This document shows positions 1 to 9,578 of a DNA stretch of 64,000 nucleotides, one piece after another. The position numbers were made by a program, and so were the translations under genes. The stretch lies in the NCBI GenBank assembly GCA_963663905.2, contig OY760657.1, positions 434,001-498,000 of the forward strand. Direction: 5' to 3'. The number at the start of each line of letters is the position of its first letter. Positions within the stretch are counted from its first letter, which is position 1. The notes under the pieces were generated by a model. That model made no database searches, was not told where the DNA came from, and saw only the letters and a program-made list of their open reading frames with translations. The DNA comes from Saccharicrinis sp963663905 (GTDB lineage Bacteria > Bacteroidota > Bacteroidia > Bacteroidales > Marinilabiliaceae).

Positions 1-48
1 GTATAGAATGATAAGCTAGGGAGGTACTTCTTTAATATTTTTATGATG

Positions 49-609
49 TTATACTTCTGTCCAACTTAAATTATTTTTAATCCTTGATATCTGCATTTCA
101 CTAACGCAAAATAACTGAGCAATAACCTTTTGTTTTCTGCCATTAGATAACATATTTTTTATTGCACCTACATCAGAATGGCTTAATTTTGAATTGGTAA
201 CTATTCTTCCTCTTTGTTTTCGTCCTTTGATTAATTTGTAATGTGAACGCTCAAAACTTTCTTTTCTTGTACACCATTCTAAATTACTAACATGATTGTT
301 GAACTTGTTCCAATCTTTATGAATTACGACGTCGTGTGAATCATCTTTTTTGGAAATAAACAGCTCTGCAACTAATTTATGTATGAGAACTGTTCTTTTC
401 TTTCCTTCAATTTTAAGATTTACACTTTTGTAGCCTTTAATATTTCCGGATTTAACAAATTTTCCATCAGGATGACATTTGTAGCAAAAGCTTTTTATTC
501 TACCATAACTACTTACTTCATACCTGTAATCTGTATTAGGAATTTCTTTCCATTCTTCATCATTAATTTTTCTCAAGTTTGTTTGGGGTTGGCTTTTTGT
601 AATCTCCAT
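49..609 (-). CDS. NUMOD4/HNH homing-type endonuclease
   Basis: A 186-residue protein with the architecture of phage and intron-type HNH endonucleases. Residues about 18-40 match the NUMOD4 DNA-binding motif (EEWKEIPNTDYRYEVSSYGR). Residues about 75-117 form an HNH_3-like nuclease core with IHKDWNKFNNHVSNLEWCT. The C-terminal 45 residues look like a helix-turn-helix that reads DNA (VIAQLFCVSEMQISRIK). The core has a His followed by Lys-Asp where the usual motif is H-I-D, a modest divergence. The gene stands alone: no phage structural gene, intron boundary or split host gene is seen on its downstream side in the 48 bases available. It may be a solitary mobile endonuclease or a domesticated remnant. 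The family assignment is firm; activity and target are unknown. Confidence 0.85.
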   Translation of the reverse strand: MEITKSQPQTNLRKINDEEWKEIPNTDYRYEVSSYGRIKSFCYKCHPDGKFVKSGNIKGYKSVNLKIEGKKRTVLIHKLVAELFISKKDDSHDVVIHKDWNKFNNHVSNLEWCTRKESFERSHYKLIKGRKQRGRIVTNSKLSHSDVGAIKNMLSNGRKQKVIAQLFCVSEMQISRIKNNLSWTEV

Positions 610-885
610 TTTCAGATCAATATTTTTAAACGTCTTGTCCGATAAAAGGAACTTTTGTTTTGGTTATAAATTGTATAACAAAAATATGTTTTAATCTTGA
701 AAGTACCAAATATACAGGGGGTTTGGGGGTGTTTGGAAGGGGTGTGAATGCTGTTGCGAATGTAGTTTTGTAAATGAGATATAAAAATTTGTGGATGAAT
801 TACCCCTTTTTGCAAATAAAGAAAAAATGCATTTTTTTTAAATTTTTTATTTCAAGCTAAATGGAACTGAAGATTATTCATGTTT

Positions 886-1962
886 TTAATATTTCTGGTT
901 CTCCATTAAAATTTTGTTTTCGAGAAATAATGCCAAATTAAATGCAGGGGAATAAAATCGGTAGTGAAATAAGTCAAGGGGAGCAATTTTATTAATTATT
1001 GGATTCCCAAAGGAAGAAAGAAAGCCAGCAGTAAACCACCATCGATTCAAAATAGCAGGATGAAGTGATAGATCTTTTGTTATTGTGATATCAGGTAAAG
1101 TATTTAGTTTTATTAAGGAACTGGAAAGTAATAAAATGTCAAATTGATCTTTTGTATTTTTTAACACAGAAATTATGTCGTTGATTAATTTGTTTTTGCA
1201 ATGTCCTAAATAGTCTGTTGAGCTTAAGAGCCTTGATAGATGATATAGTATTATACATTTTTCAGGGTATTCTGGTGAAGATTTAAATGCCGATTTAAAG
1301 TATAAAGATTGAGTAATTGTTATTTCAATTAGTTTTAAGCTTTCTGTATCGTATTGATTAAAGTTGAAATTGTATTTATGTATCCATAAGAATAAATTGC
1401 TCAATACGCATACATCAAATTCTATCGGCATATTTACTCCAAACCATGTTGAGTAAGCTTTTAGATCTTTTAATATTGGATGTCCATTTTTAATTTGATT
1501 ATTCACGAGATTTGCATGCTTGCAAATGGATAGTTTAGTTTTTAAAGCTTCCTCATAACTGAGGTTATTGGTTAATTGAACTAAAGAAGTGGAATCTATA
1601 TCATCCGGAAGAATAAACTTATTTAACTTACAGAATATGGTCCCATTGGGAAAGTGTCTATTGGGCTCCTTTCTCCAGAAATTATATGAGTTTCTTTCTT
1701 GTTTATTGGTGTAATGCTTAAAATTACTAACTATATCAGTGTTGATTTCAGATATGATCTCTTTTTCTTCTGAGCCTAAATATTGACTTAATGATTGAAG
1801 AATATACAATAATGATGCAGAAAAAAATATGTTGTCATCTGGAATGTGTTTATTCAAGTAAGGATTCTTTCGATATGAAGGTATAATTCCTTTATTAAAG
1901 AAACTTTGGTCTGCATTTACCTGTATTTCTCTAATCTTTAGTAATATTTCAAGAGTAGTCAT
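886..1962 (-). CDS. Unknown helical protein, possibly an alpha/alpha-toroid (terpene cyclase-like) fold
   Basis: I do not recognise a named family for this 358-residue protein. It has no signal peptide or membrane segment and looks all-helical. Residues 94-124 carry an NFWRKEP stretch followed by LPDDIDSTS, which recalls the Asp-rich PPDxDDT segments of prenyltransferase/terpene-cyclase-like alpha-toroid proteins. That resemblance is only a visual inference and catalytic function is not claimed. The start codon lies only three bases after the stop codon of the ClC antiporter gene upstream on the same strand, so the two are almost certainly co-transcribed and may be translationally coupled. 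Base composition matches the neighbours. Confidence 0.7.
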   Translation of the reverse strand: MTTLEILLKIREIQVNADQSFFNKGIIPSYRKNPYLNKHIPDDNIFFSASLLYILQSLSQYLGSEEKEIISEINTDIVSNFKHYTNKQERNSYNFWRKEPNRHFPNGTIFCKLNKFILPDDIDSTSLVQLTNNLSYEEALKTKLSICKHANLVNNQIKNGHPILKDLKAYSTWFGVNMPIEFDVCVLSNLFLWIHKYNFNFNQYDTESLKLIEITITQSLYFKSAFKSSPEYPEKCIILYHLSRLLSSTDYLGHCKNKLINDIISVLKNTKDQFDILLLSSSLIKLNTLPDITITKDLSLHPAILNRWWFTAGFLSSFGNPIINKIAPLDLFHYRFYSPAFNLALFLENKILMENQKY

Positions 1963-1965
1963 TAT

Positions 1966-3744
1966 CTAATAATCAGAAGAGAACTTTTTAAGTTGATTTC
2001 GATAGGCTGTAAAAGCATTTGCTCTGGATATAAATCCGTGATATTTACCTTTACTAATTACTGCAATGTTAAATCTACCTGATTTTCGAAATATTTCAAC
2101 CAAGTCTTCCATTCCATCATCTGGACTTATGAAATATTCAGGCATGTACATCAGATCTTTAACCTTAATACTGTTGTATTTCTCTGGTTGGAAAATAATT
2201 TCACGTATATCATCCATTTTAACCATACCTTGCAAAATGCCATCTTTATCTACAACTGGAAATAAATTTCGGTGAGCTGTAGAAATTACCTTAACTAAAT
2301 CACCCAGAGTAGCTTCCGGAGATATAATTGCAAAGTCGGTTTCAATAAGCTTGTTTACATCCATCATTGTCATGATGTTTTGATCTTTATCATGGGTTAA
2401 CAGCTCTTTGCGTTGCGCTAATTGATGTGTATATACTGAATGTTTTTCAAAGGTTTTGGCAACAACAAAACTAATTGTTGCAGTGATCATTAAAGGTAAA
2501 AACATTGTATATCCGCCGGATAAATCTGCAATAAGAAAAAGACCTGTTAAAGGAGCGTGCAGAACCCCTGCAATCAAACCAGCCATTCCAATCAAAGCAA
2601 AGTTTTTAATGGGTAATTCAATCCATCCAATTTTATTTATTATAGTAGCAAACAAAACTCCTGTATTTGCACCCATAAAAAGAGTAGGTGCAAAAATACC
2701 ACCAACACCACCACTTCCAAAAGTAACAGAGGTTGCAATTACTTTTACGCCAATTGTAAGCGTCATAATTATTAAAAAGTTAATAAATGATGTGTTGAGA
2801 TGGCTAAATATTCCAACATCATGAAGATAATATAAGTCTCCATTTAAAGCTCCATTTATCACTTCGTAACCTTCTCCAAATAAATGAGGAAAGAAAATCA
2901 TTAAAACACCAAGAATTAAAGCTCCAAATCCTAGTCTTGTCCAGCCATTATTTATTTTTTCGAAAAGATGTTCAATGTATTTGTACATTCTGGTAAAATA
3001 GGTTGCAACCAAACCACAAGCAAATCCTAGTAATACGTAAAATGTTAGTTCGTGTATTGAATATGTATGTTCAACTATAAATGGATATACAACTTCCTGC
3101 CCAAGAAAAAGGTAAGAAATAACAACGGCAGAGGCAGAGGATAAAAGCAAAGGAACCAATGATGTTAATGTTAAATCAAGCATGATTACTTCAAGGGCAA
3201 ATACAATAGCTGCAATGGGAGCTTTAAAAATGGCAGACATAGCGCCGGCACATGCACAACCTAATAATAAAGTAATTTGTCTGTAATTCAGATGTAGTAA
3301 CTTTCCCAGATTTGCACCAATAGCGGCACCCGTTGATACTGTTGGTCCTTCAAGACCTACAGATCCCCCAAAGCCAACTGTAAATGAGCTGGCAATAACT
3401 GATGAAACCATGTTGTGACGGTTCATCTGTCCATGATTTTTTGATATAGCATATAATACGTTGGGAATACCATGCCGTACGGGTCGACGAACAATATATT
3501 TAATAAATAATACAGTAAGAAATACACCAATACCCGGAGCAATTAAATAGAGCCATTCGTAGCCACTAAGTTCAATGGTGTGATGAACGATATGATGTAT
3601 ATATCCAACAGTTTTTTTTATAATCACAGCAGCTAAGCCAGCAGCAACGCCGATTATCACGCTAAGTATTATTAAAAACTGTCTGTTACTGACATGTCTT
3701 AATCTCCAAACAAGTATTTTTTTTAGAATGCTATTCCCAAACAT
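1966..3744 (-). CDS. ClC-family chloride channel/antiporter with C-terminal CBS pair
   Basis: A 592-residue inner-membrane ClC protein. The membrane domain (about residues 20-430) has the selectivity-filter motifs GSVGLEGPTV (gating Glu132) and GSGGVGGIFAP. Glu185, in APIAAIVFALEVI, sits where proton-coupled ClC exchangers carry their internal proton Glu, so an H+/Cl- (or other anion) exchanger is more likely than a passive channel; this is inferred from family knowledge. Residues about 460-585 hold two CBS domains, which in this family bind adenine nucleotides and tune transport. The gene is first in a two-gene unit with the unknown protein at 886-1962. The length is normal for the CBS-containing subgroup. 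Confidence 0.95.
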   Translation of the reverse strand: MFGNSILKKILVWRLRHVSNRQFLIILSVIIGVAAGLAAVIIKKTVGYIHHIVHHTIELSGYEWLYLIAPGIGVFLTVLFIKYIVRRPVRHGIPNVLYAISKNHGQMNRHNMVSSVIASSFTVGFGGSVGLEGPTVSTGAAIGANLGKLLHLNYRQITLLLGCACAGAMSAIFKAPIAAIVFALEVIMLDLTLTSLVPLLLSSASAVVISYLFLGQEVVYPFIVEHTYSIHELTFYVLLGFACGLVATYFTRMYKYIEHLFEKINNGWTRLGFGALILGVLMIFFPHLFGEGYEVINGALNGDLYYLHDVGIFSHLNTSFINFLIIMTLTIGVKVIATSVTFGSGGVGGIFAPTLFMGANTGVLFATIINKIGWIELPIKNFALIGMAGLIAGVLHAPLTGLFLIADLSGGYTMFLPLMITATISFVVAKTFEKHSVYTHQLAQRKELLTHDKDQNIMTMMDVNKLIETDFAIISPEATLGDLVKVISTAHRNLFPVVDKDGILQGMVKMDDIREIIFQPEKYNSIKVKDLMYMPEYFISPDDGMEDLVEIFRKSGRFNIAVISKGKYHGFISRANAFTAYRNQLKKFSSDY

Positions 3745-4002
3745 CTTATTAAAACAACTTTAAGTGTATATATCGGTTGAAGGAAGCTTTTAAAGCAATA
3801 AATTTATTTCAATTTATGAAATTATTATTGTGTTTACATCAAATTAAAGAAATAATAATGTAGGATTTGTTGTAGACTGACGAATGCGTAGGAAACCGAT
3901 TGTAAATATTGTAGAGTTTGCGAAATTGTAAATAATTGATTTTTAGTAAAAACAAATAATGATCTATTGTTGTTTAATTTTACGGAGATAACATTATACA
4001 AT

Positions 4003-6399
4003 ATGAAGATTCGTTTGATTATTATATTATTCTTGATATTATTTGCAAATGTCGTTAATGCACAACAAAGATTTATTAAGGGTATTGTTAAAGATGCATA
4101 TTCTAACAATAGCTTGCCGTTTGTTAATATTGTGATTAATAATACGCAAATAGGAACCAGCTCAGACTTAAACGGTGAATTTGAATTGAAAATAGATAAT
4201 GAAGAATATATTCAACTAAAATTATCATACATAGGTTATCAATCCTACGTTACAGAGGTTCTGCATCTTTCAAGCGTTGGTAATAATTACATTGAATTAT
4301 TAATGCAGCCTGGATCGGAATCATTAAATGAAATTGTAGTTAAACCTTCTTTGTTCCCTACTAAAAAGGAAAGCCCTGTATCTTTAAAACAAATAGGAAT
4401 AGACCAGATAGAAAAAAGTGCCGGAGCTAACAGGGATATTTCAAAAGTGATTCAATCATTTCCTGGTGTTAGCAGTACTCTGGCTTATAGAAATGATATT
4501 CTCGTAAGGGGAGGAGGTCCTTCTGAAAATAAATTTTATATAGATGGAATTGAAATACCTACCATTAATCATTTTTCAACGCAGGGCTCTACAGGTGGAC
4601 CTGTTGGAATCTTAAATGTTGATTTTATTCGACAGGTAGATTTTTATTCTAGTTTATTTCCTGTGTCGAAAAGTAATGCTCTAAGTTCAGTGATGGAGTT
4701 TAAACAATTGAATGGAAACAGTGAAAGTGCTGATTATAAAGCTGTGCTCGGTGCTAGCGAGTTAGCACTGTCATTATCTTCTCCATTGAATAATAATACA
4801 ACAGCGTTAATGTCGGTTCGCAGATCTTATTTACAATTTCTGTTTAAGGCTTTGGATCTTCCTTTTTTACCCACATTTACAGATTTTCAGTTTAAGACCA
4901 AAACGAAATTTAACGAAAAGAATGAGCTGACGGTATTGGGTTTTGGCGCTATTGATGATTTTAAATTAAATAGGGAGTCAGGTACAACTCCTGAGAATCA
5001 ATACATATTATCTTATGTTCCGGTAATAGAGCAGGAAAGTTATACTGTGGGAGCTAACTATAAGCATTTTTTTAATGACGGATATTTGACTGTAATTCTA
5101 AGTCGAAATTATTTAAATAATACATCTGTTAAATACCAAGATAATATAAAGGACGATGATTATTTAATTTTAGATTATGAATCAAAAGAAATCGAGAATA
5201 AATTACGCATAGAGTGGGATAAAATAGAACGTAGAAAGAAATTTAATGCCGGCATACTATTAGAAACATCCAACTATTATAATTCTACATATAGAAAACA
5301 ATTCTTACAAGATGATATTATAGACTTTACCTACAGGTCTGAGATAGATTTTGTTAAGTATGGAATGTTTGCTTCTATGGCATCTCCCATATTTAATGAA
5401 AATACGAATATTACAATAGGTTTTAGGGGGGATGGAAACTCATATTCAAAAGAGATGTCTAATTTTCTGGATCAGTTGGGTTTTAGATTTTCGCTGTCAC
5501 ATAAAATATCTTCTGAATTATTATTGAATGGTAGTGTAAGTAGCAATTATCAATTACCTGCATATACTTCTTTAGGTTTTAGAGATTCTAACGGTGTATT
5601 AATAAATAAGAAAAATGAGCTTTCTTATATTAATGCTATTCATTATGTGTTAGGGGTTGATTATCAGCCTAATGATTTTACAAAAATTGTAGTAGAGGGA
5701 TTTTATAAGGATTATTCAGATTATCCTTTTTCAGTTCAGGACTCTGTTTCAATAGCAAGTAAAGGTTCTGATTTTGAAACAGTAGGAGATGAAGAGTTGG
5801 TGCCTACTGGTGAAGGTAGGGCATATGGTGCTGAATTTATGTTAAGACAAAAGTCTGATAAAGGATTTCAATATATTCTTTCGTATACATATGTGAGAAG
5901 TGAATTTTTGGATGCCAATAATGAATATGTTCCAAGTTCATGGGATAGCAGGCATTTGTTAACCTTTACATATAATAAAAGTCTAAAAAGAAACTGGGAC
6001 TTAGGATTAAAATGGAGGTTTGTAGGAGGTTTACCATATACGCAGGTTGATGAAGATAAAACTACATTGAAAGTATTTTGGGATGCAAAGGGTAAAGAGT
6101 ATCTTGATTATAGTAGATTTAATCAGAAACGTTCTGCAAATTTTCATCAATTGGATTTACGTGTTGATAAGCAATATAATTTTAAAGGATGGTTGTTAGG
6201 ATTTTATATTGATATTCAAAACTTGTATAATTATAAGATTAAGAATCCCGAAAAGTATGTTGTTGTTCTTGATGAAGTAGGGAATCCGATTGTGCGAAAT
6301 CCTGATAGTAATATTAATGAACAGAGATATGAATTTGATAAAATTAGTACAAGTGAAGGTACTGTTTTACCAACATTAGGAATAGTAGTTGAGTTTTAA
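4003..6399 (+). CDS. TonB-dependent outer-membrane receptor with carboxypeptidase-like N-terminal domain
   Basis: The mature protein begins after a clear signal peptide (MKIRLIIILFLILFANVVNA), so I place the start at 4003; an in-frame ATG at 3967 would put twelve extra polar residues before it. After cleavage comes a CarboxypepD_reg-like beta-sandwich (about residues 22-100), then a plug domain with DILVRGGGPSENKFYIDGIE, then a beta-barrel ending in an aromatic residue (GIVVEF). There is no SusD partner next to it, so glycan uptake through a SusCD pair is not supported. The substrate is unknown; siderophore, vitamin or peptide import are all possible. Energy would come from a TonB/ExbBD complex such as the one at 28973-31595. 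Length (798 residues) is typical of the family. Confidence 0.93.
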   Translation: MKIRLIIILFLILFANVVNAQQRFIKGIVKDAYSNNSLPFVNIVINNTQIGTSSDLNGEFELKIDNEEYIQLKLSYIGYQSYVTEVLHLSSVGNNYIELLMQPGSESLNEIVVKPSLFPTKKESPVSLKQIGIDQIEKSAGANRDISKVIQSFPGVSSTLAYRNDILVRGGGPSENKFYIDGIEIPTINHFSTQGSTGGPVGILNVDFIRQVDFYSSLFPVSKSNALSSVMEFKQLNGNSESADYKAVLGASELALSLSSPLNNNTTALMSVRRSYLQFLFKALDLPFLPTFTDFQFKTKTKFNEKNELTVLGFGAIDDFKLNRESGTTPENQYILSYVPVIEQESYTVGANYKHFFNDGYLTVILSRNYLNNTSVKYQDNIKDDDYLILDYESKEIENKLRIEWDKIERRKKFNAGILLETSNYYNSTYRKQFLQDDIIDFTYRSEIDFVKYGMFASMASPIFNENTNITIGFRGDGNSYSKEMSNFLDQLGFRFSLSHKISSELLLNGSVSSNYQLPAYTSLGFRDSNGVLINKKNELSYINAIHYVLGVDYQPNDFTKIVVEGFYKDYSDYPFSVQDSVSIASKGSDFETVGDEELVPTGEGRAYGAEFMLRQKSDKGFQYILSYTYVRSEFLDANNEYVPSSWDSRHLLTFTYNKSLKRNWDLGLKWRFVGGLPYTQVDEDKTTLKVFWDAKGKEYLDYSRFNQKRSANFHQLDLRVDKQYNFKGWLLGFYIDIQNLYNYKIKNPEKYVVVLDEVGNPIVRNPDSNINEQRYEFDKISTSEGTVLPTLGIVVEF

Positions 6400-6403
6400 A
6401 AAA

Positions 6404-6429
6404 AAAGGTGCAAAACAATTTGCACCTTT
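6404..6429. terminator. Bidirectional intrinsic terminator
   Basis: A perfect inverted repeat, AAAGGTGCAAA and TTTGCACCTTT with a four-base loop, lies between the convergent receptor gene and the small gene at 6436-6639. A-tract on the left and T-rich sequence on the right allow it to act on both strands. Confidence 0.8.
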
Positions 6430-6435
6430 CTGTGT

Positions 6436-6639
6436 TTAAGGCATTGGAATGCCTAATTCTTTCTCGATTAATTGAAATAATTCGAAATGGGTTTTGTTTT
6501 GGATGGTTCCCAATGCATAACGTCTTTTTAAAAATCGTTTTACATTGTCATCTTTCCCATAGAGGTGTGTGAAGTAATTAATCTTGTGAGTTTCATTAGA
6601 TTTAAATACTTGGTCGTCGTATTGTTTGTTACGTGCCAT
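6436..6639 (-). CDS. Small hypothetical protein (67 aa)
   Basis: A 67-residue basic, soluble protein with no signal peptide. It has an internal FTHLYGKDDNVKRFLKRR segment and an amphipathic C-terminal helix ending in KELGIPMP. It starts with an ATG, stops just before a strong terminator and is read convergently with the receptor gene, which supports a real gene. I do not recognise the family. It lies downstream of the gene at 6690-7094 on the same strand with a 50-base gap. Confidence 0.6.
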   Translation of the reverse strand: MARNKQYDDQVFKSNETHKINYFTHLYGKDDNVKRFLKRRYALGTIQNKTHFELFQLIEKELGIPMP

Positions 6640-6689
6640 AATTAATCTTTTAGGTTATTTGATTTTAAGGTTGTATAATATGTTTTTAC

Positions 6690-7094
6690 TTATGCATATT
6701 TATTAATAAAATGTGTTTGATAATTGGTTCGTCTAATCCAACGAACAGCATCTTTTATGCTTGGAAAATATTCAAACTTAATTTTTGAGTCAGATATAAG
6801 ATTTTTAAAAACAGAGCATAAAAAGCATTCCCGATTCTTGCAAACGGATACCGCTATAGTAACTCTGTCTAAATGTGAACATGCTTCTTTTATACCAATA
6901 GAAACATTGGATAAATTTACATAGTCAACATTTTTAATGCCTTCAGGAACAATAAACAGGAGATTTAAAGTTCGTGAAATGCTCTTATTATCTTTTAAAA
7001 ACTCACAAAAATTATAAAATTCAAGTTTTGAAGTTTCTTTTCCAATGTATATTTCAATGATGTCCCTTGTGTGATTTCTTCTTACTGAGATCAT
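6690..7094 (-). CDS. Hypothetical protein with alternating strand/helix pattern (STAS/SpoIIAA-like guess)
   Basis: A 134-residue cytoplasmic protein. The predicted pattern of strands and helices, with a central LNLLFIVPEG strand, resembles the SpoIIAA/STAS-like fold found in many small Bacteroidota proteins of unknown function; this is inference only. A cysteine cluster (CKNRECFLC, about residues 85-93) could bind metal or form a disulfide. No catalytic motif is visible. It may be co-transcribed with the small gene at 6436-6639. Confidence 0.6.
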   Translation of the reverse strand: MISVRRNHTRDIIEIYIGKETSKLEFYNFCEFLKDNKSISRTLNLLFIVPEGIKNVDYVNLSNVSIGIKEACSHLDRVTIAVSVCKNRECFLCSVFKNLISDSKIKFEYFPSIKDAVRWIRRTNYQTHFINKYA

Positions 7095-7330
7095 AAGTCA
7101 AAAAATTAGGTTTAAGTATTTAGATTACTGAAATTAATAAAAAAATGAATTATATGTTAGTTTAGGTGCTGTTTTTTTGTTTTTTTACAAAGCTGACTAC
7201 ATTCGTTCTTAAGTTAAAAGTTCAAATAATATACGATTAATCAGAGTATTTTGTTCTATAAATGCTTAAAATAAATACTTTAGGTTAATCTAATCTTGCG
7301 AGGATATTAACAAAACATCTATTATTTTGA

Positions 7331-7338
7331 TATCTTTG
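7331..7338 (+). promoter_or_regulatory. Bacteroidota -7 box (TATCTTTG)
   Basis: TATCTTTG matches the TAnnTTTG -7 consensus of the phylum and lies 24 bases before the ATG of the flavoprotein gene at 7362. A well-placed -33 TTG is not obvious, so the call is moderate. Confidence 0.5.
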
Positions 7339-7361
7339 CATGCTCAAAAATTAAAAACAAT

Positions 7362-8318
7362 ATGGAAAATAAAATAACGTCTTTATTTGGTATTAAATAT
7401 CCAATAATTCAGGGAGGAATGGTATGGTGTAGTGGATGGAAGCTTGCGTCTGCAGTTAGTAATAATGGAGGTTTAGGATTATTGGGAGCAGGATCAATGT
7501 ATCCGGATGTGTTGAGAGAACACATTTCTAAAATGAAAACTGCTACAGATAAGCCATGGGGAGTTAATGTTCCATTATTATATCCAAATGTTGATGAATT
7601 AATAGATATAATTATTGAGGAAGGAGTAAAGATTGTTTTTACAAGTGCCGGTAATCCGGCAAAGTTTACTGGTAAATTAAAAGAGCATGGTATTACTGTA
7701 GTTCATGTTATTGCTAATAGCAGGTTTGCAAAAAAATGTGAGGATAGTGGTGTTGATGCAATTGTGGCTGAAGGCTTTGAAGCAGGTGGACATAACAGTA
7801 GAGAGGAAACCACTACTATGGTATTGATTCCTCAAATCCGCAAGGTGACTTCATTGCCATTAATTGCTGCCGGTGGAATTGGTTCAGGAAGTGCTATGCT
7901 TGCAGCTATGGTGCTTGGTGCAGATGCAGTTCAGGTGGGATCTCGTTTTGCTGCCAGTAAGGAATCATCTGCTCATCCTGATTTCTTGCAAAAGGTCATT
8001 GAAGCTGCAGAGGGAGGTACAGTTTTAACATTGAAGCAATTGGCTCCGGTTCGATTAATTCATAATAAATTTTCGGCTCGTGTTGAGGAGGCACAAAACA
8101 AAGGTGCTTCAGTTGATGAACTTAAAGAAATGTTAGGTAAAGGTCGTGCTAAAATGGGAATGTTTTTGGGCGATTTAGATGAGGGTGAATTAGAAATAGG
8201 ACAAGTTTCTTCTATGATTGATGAAGTAAAATCAGTAAAGGAAATTATCGATGAAATGATAGAAGAATATGATTCTATTAAAAGTAATTTATTAGGTAAT
8301 AGTGCATATCAGTTTTAA
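7362..8318 (+). CDS. FMN-dependent nitronate monooxygenase / FabK-like enoyl-ACP reductase
   Basis: A 318-residue TIM-barrel flavoprotein of the 2-nitropropane dioxygenase superfamily. The N-terminal FGIKYPIIQGGMVWCSG, the central EGFEAGGHNSREETTTM and the phosphate-binding LPLIAAGGIGSG plus GADAVQVGSRFAASKES are the FMN-binding and active-site segments of this family. These features are shared by true nitronate monooxygenases and by FabK, the flavin-dependent enoyl-ACP reductase of type II fatty acid synthesis. I favour a FabK-like role because the GGH and downstream segment resemble FabK, but the sequence alone does not settle it. The next gene starts four bases after this stop, so it probably heads an operon with the two M16 peptidases. 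Confidence 0.85.
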   Translation: MENKITSLFGIKYPIIQGGMVWCSGWKLASAVSNNGGLGLLGAGSMYPDVLREHISKMKTATDKPWGVNVPLLYPNVDELIDIIIEEGVKIVFTSAGNPAKFTGKLKEHGITVVHVIANSRFAKKCEDSGVDAIVAEGFEAGGHNSREETTTMVLIPQIRKVTSLPLIAAGGIGSGSAMLAAMVLGADAVQVGSRFAASKESSAHPDFLQKVIEAAEGGTVLTLKQLAPVRLIHNKFSARVEEAQNKGASVDELKEMLGKGRAKMGMFLGDLDEGELEIGQVSSMIDEVKSVKEIIDEMIEEYDSIKSNLLGNSAYQF

Positions 8319-8321
8319 AGA

Positions 8322-9578
8322 ATGATAGAATTTAAAAAGTACAAGCTGGATAATGGATTGAAATTAATTGTACACAGGGATGAAACAACTCCTTTAGCTG
8401 CAGTTAATGTGTTGTATGATGTTGGGGCGAAAGATGAAGATGAAACTAAAACTGGTTTTGCTCATTTATTTGAACATTTAATGTTTGGAGGTAGTAAGCA
8501 TATTCCAAACTATGATGAACCATTACAAAAGGTTGGTGGAGATAATAACGCATGGACTAGTAATGATTTAACTAATTATTATTTAACTCTGCCAGCTGCA
8601 AATTTAGAAACAGGTTTATGGTTGGAGTCAGATAGAATGTTGGAACTTGATTTCTCTGAAGAGTCATTAGAGGTTCAACGAAAAGTGGTTATTGAGGAAT
8701 ATAAACAAAGATATTTGAATCAGCCCTATGGAGATATTCCATTGTTGTTAAGACCTTTGGCTTATAAGGTGCATCCTTATAAATGGCCAACAATTGGTGC
8801 TGATATAAAGCATATTGAAGATGCTAACTTAGAAGATGTAAAGAAATTTTTTTATTCGCATTATGCGCCAAATAATGCCATTATAAGCATTACAGGTAAT
8901 GTAGATCCGGATGAGACTTTTGAATTGGTAAAGAAATGGTTTGGAGATATACCAGCTCGCGATGTAGTTAAACGACAATTACCTGAAGAGCCTAAACAAA
9001 CTGAACTAAGGGAGTTGAAAGTAGAAAAGGATGTGCCTTCAGATATGTTTCAAATGGTTTTTCATATGTGTGGAAGAACGCATAAAGATTATCATACTAT
9101 AGATTTATTATCAGATGTACTTTCTAATGGCTCCAGTTCAAGATTATACCAACGGTTAGTTAAGCAAAAGAAGTATTTTACAGATTTGCATGCATATGTT
9201 TCTGGAGATACAGAAAACGGACTGTTTACTTTTGCAGGAAATGTTTCTGATGATGTATCTGTATATGGTGCTGAAAAAGCTATTTGGGAAGAGATTGATT
9301 TGATTAAAAGGGATTTAGTTGATGAGTATGAACTTCAGAAAGTAAAGAATAAAGTAGAGTCAACTTTAACATTTTCAGAGATTAATTTCCTGAATAAAGC
9401 TATGAATCTGGCGCAGTTTGAATTGCTGGGAGATGCAGATGATATTAATAGGGAAGTAGAGAAATATCAGAAAGTGACTGCAGAGGATATTCAAAAATGT
9501 GCCAATGAAATATTGGTAGAGTCTAATTGCTCTAAATTATACTATCTGTCAATTGAAAAGAAAGGGAAAATATGTTAA
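8322..9578 (+). CDS. M16-family zinc metallopeptidase, catalytic subunit
   Basis: A 418-residue M16B-type (insulinase/processing-peptidase-like) protein. It carries the inverted zinc motif HLFEH at residues 48-52, and the downstream VVIEEYKQR (about residues 122-130) supplies the third ligand Glu. There is no signal peptide, so it is predicted to be cytoplasmic or periplasm-associated without classical export. The stop codon overlaps the start region of the next M16 gene, a typical arrangement for the two halves of a heterodimeric clamshell. In such pairs this zinc-bearing subunit cuts and the partner helps hold the peptide. Confidence 0.93.
   Translation: MIEFKKYKLDNGLKLIVHRDETTPLAAVNVLYDVGAKDEDETKTGFAHLFEHLMFGGSKHIPNYDEPLQKVGGDNNAWTSNDLTNYYLTLPAANLETGLWLESDRMLELDFSEESLEVQRKVVIEEYKQRYLNQPYGDIPLLLRPLAYKVHPYKWPTIGADIKHIEDANLEDVKKFFYSHYAPNNAIISITGNVDPDETFELVKKWFGDIPARDVVKRQLPEEPKQTELRELKVEKDVPSDMFQMVFHMCGRTHKDYHTIDLLSDVLSNGSSSRLYQRLVKQKKYFTDLHAYVSGDTENGLFTFAGNVSDDVSVYGAEKAIWEEIDLIKRDLVDEYELQKVKNKVESTLTFSEINFLNKAMNLAQFELLGDADDINREVEKYQKVTAEDIQKCANEILVESNCSKLYYLSIEKKGKIC

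Noticed and set aside
612..815. A 67-codon minus-strand frame upstream of the HNH gene.
   Set aside because: Composition is not protein-like, there is no recognisable motif, and it lies in a low-complexity G/T-rich gap.
3834..4109. A 91-codon minus-strand frame overlapping the start of the TonB-dependent receptor gene.
   Set aside because: It overlaps the signal-peptide region of a well-supported gene and shows no protein-like features.
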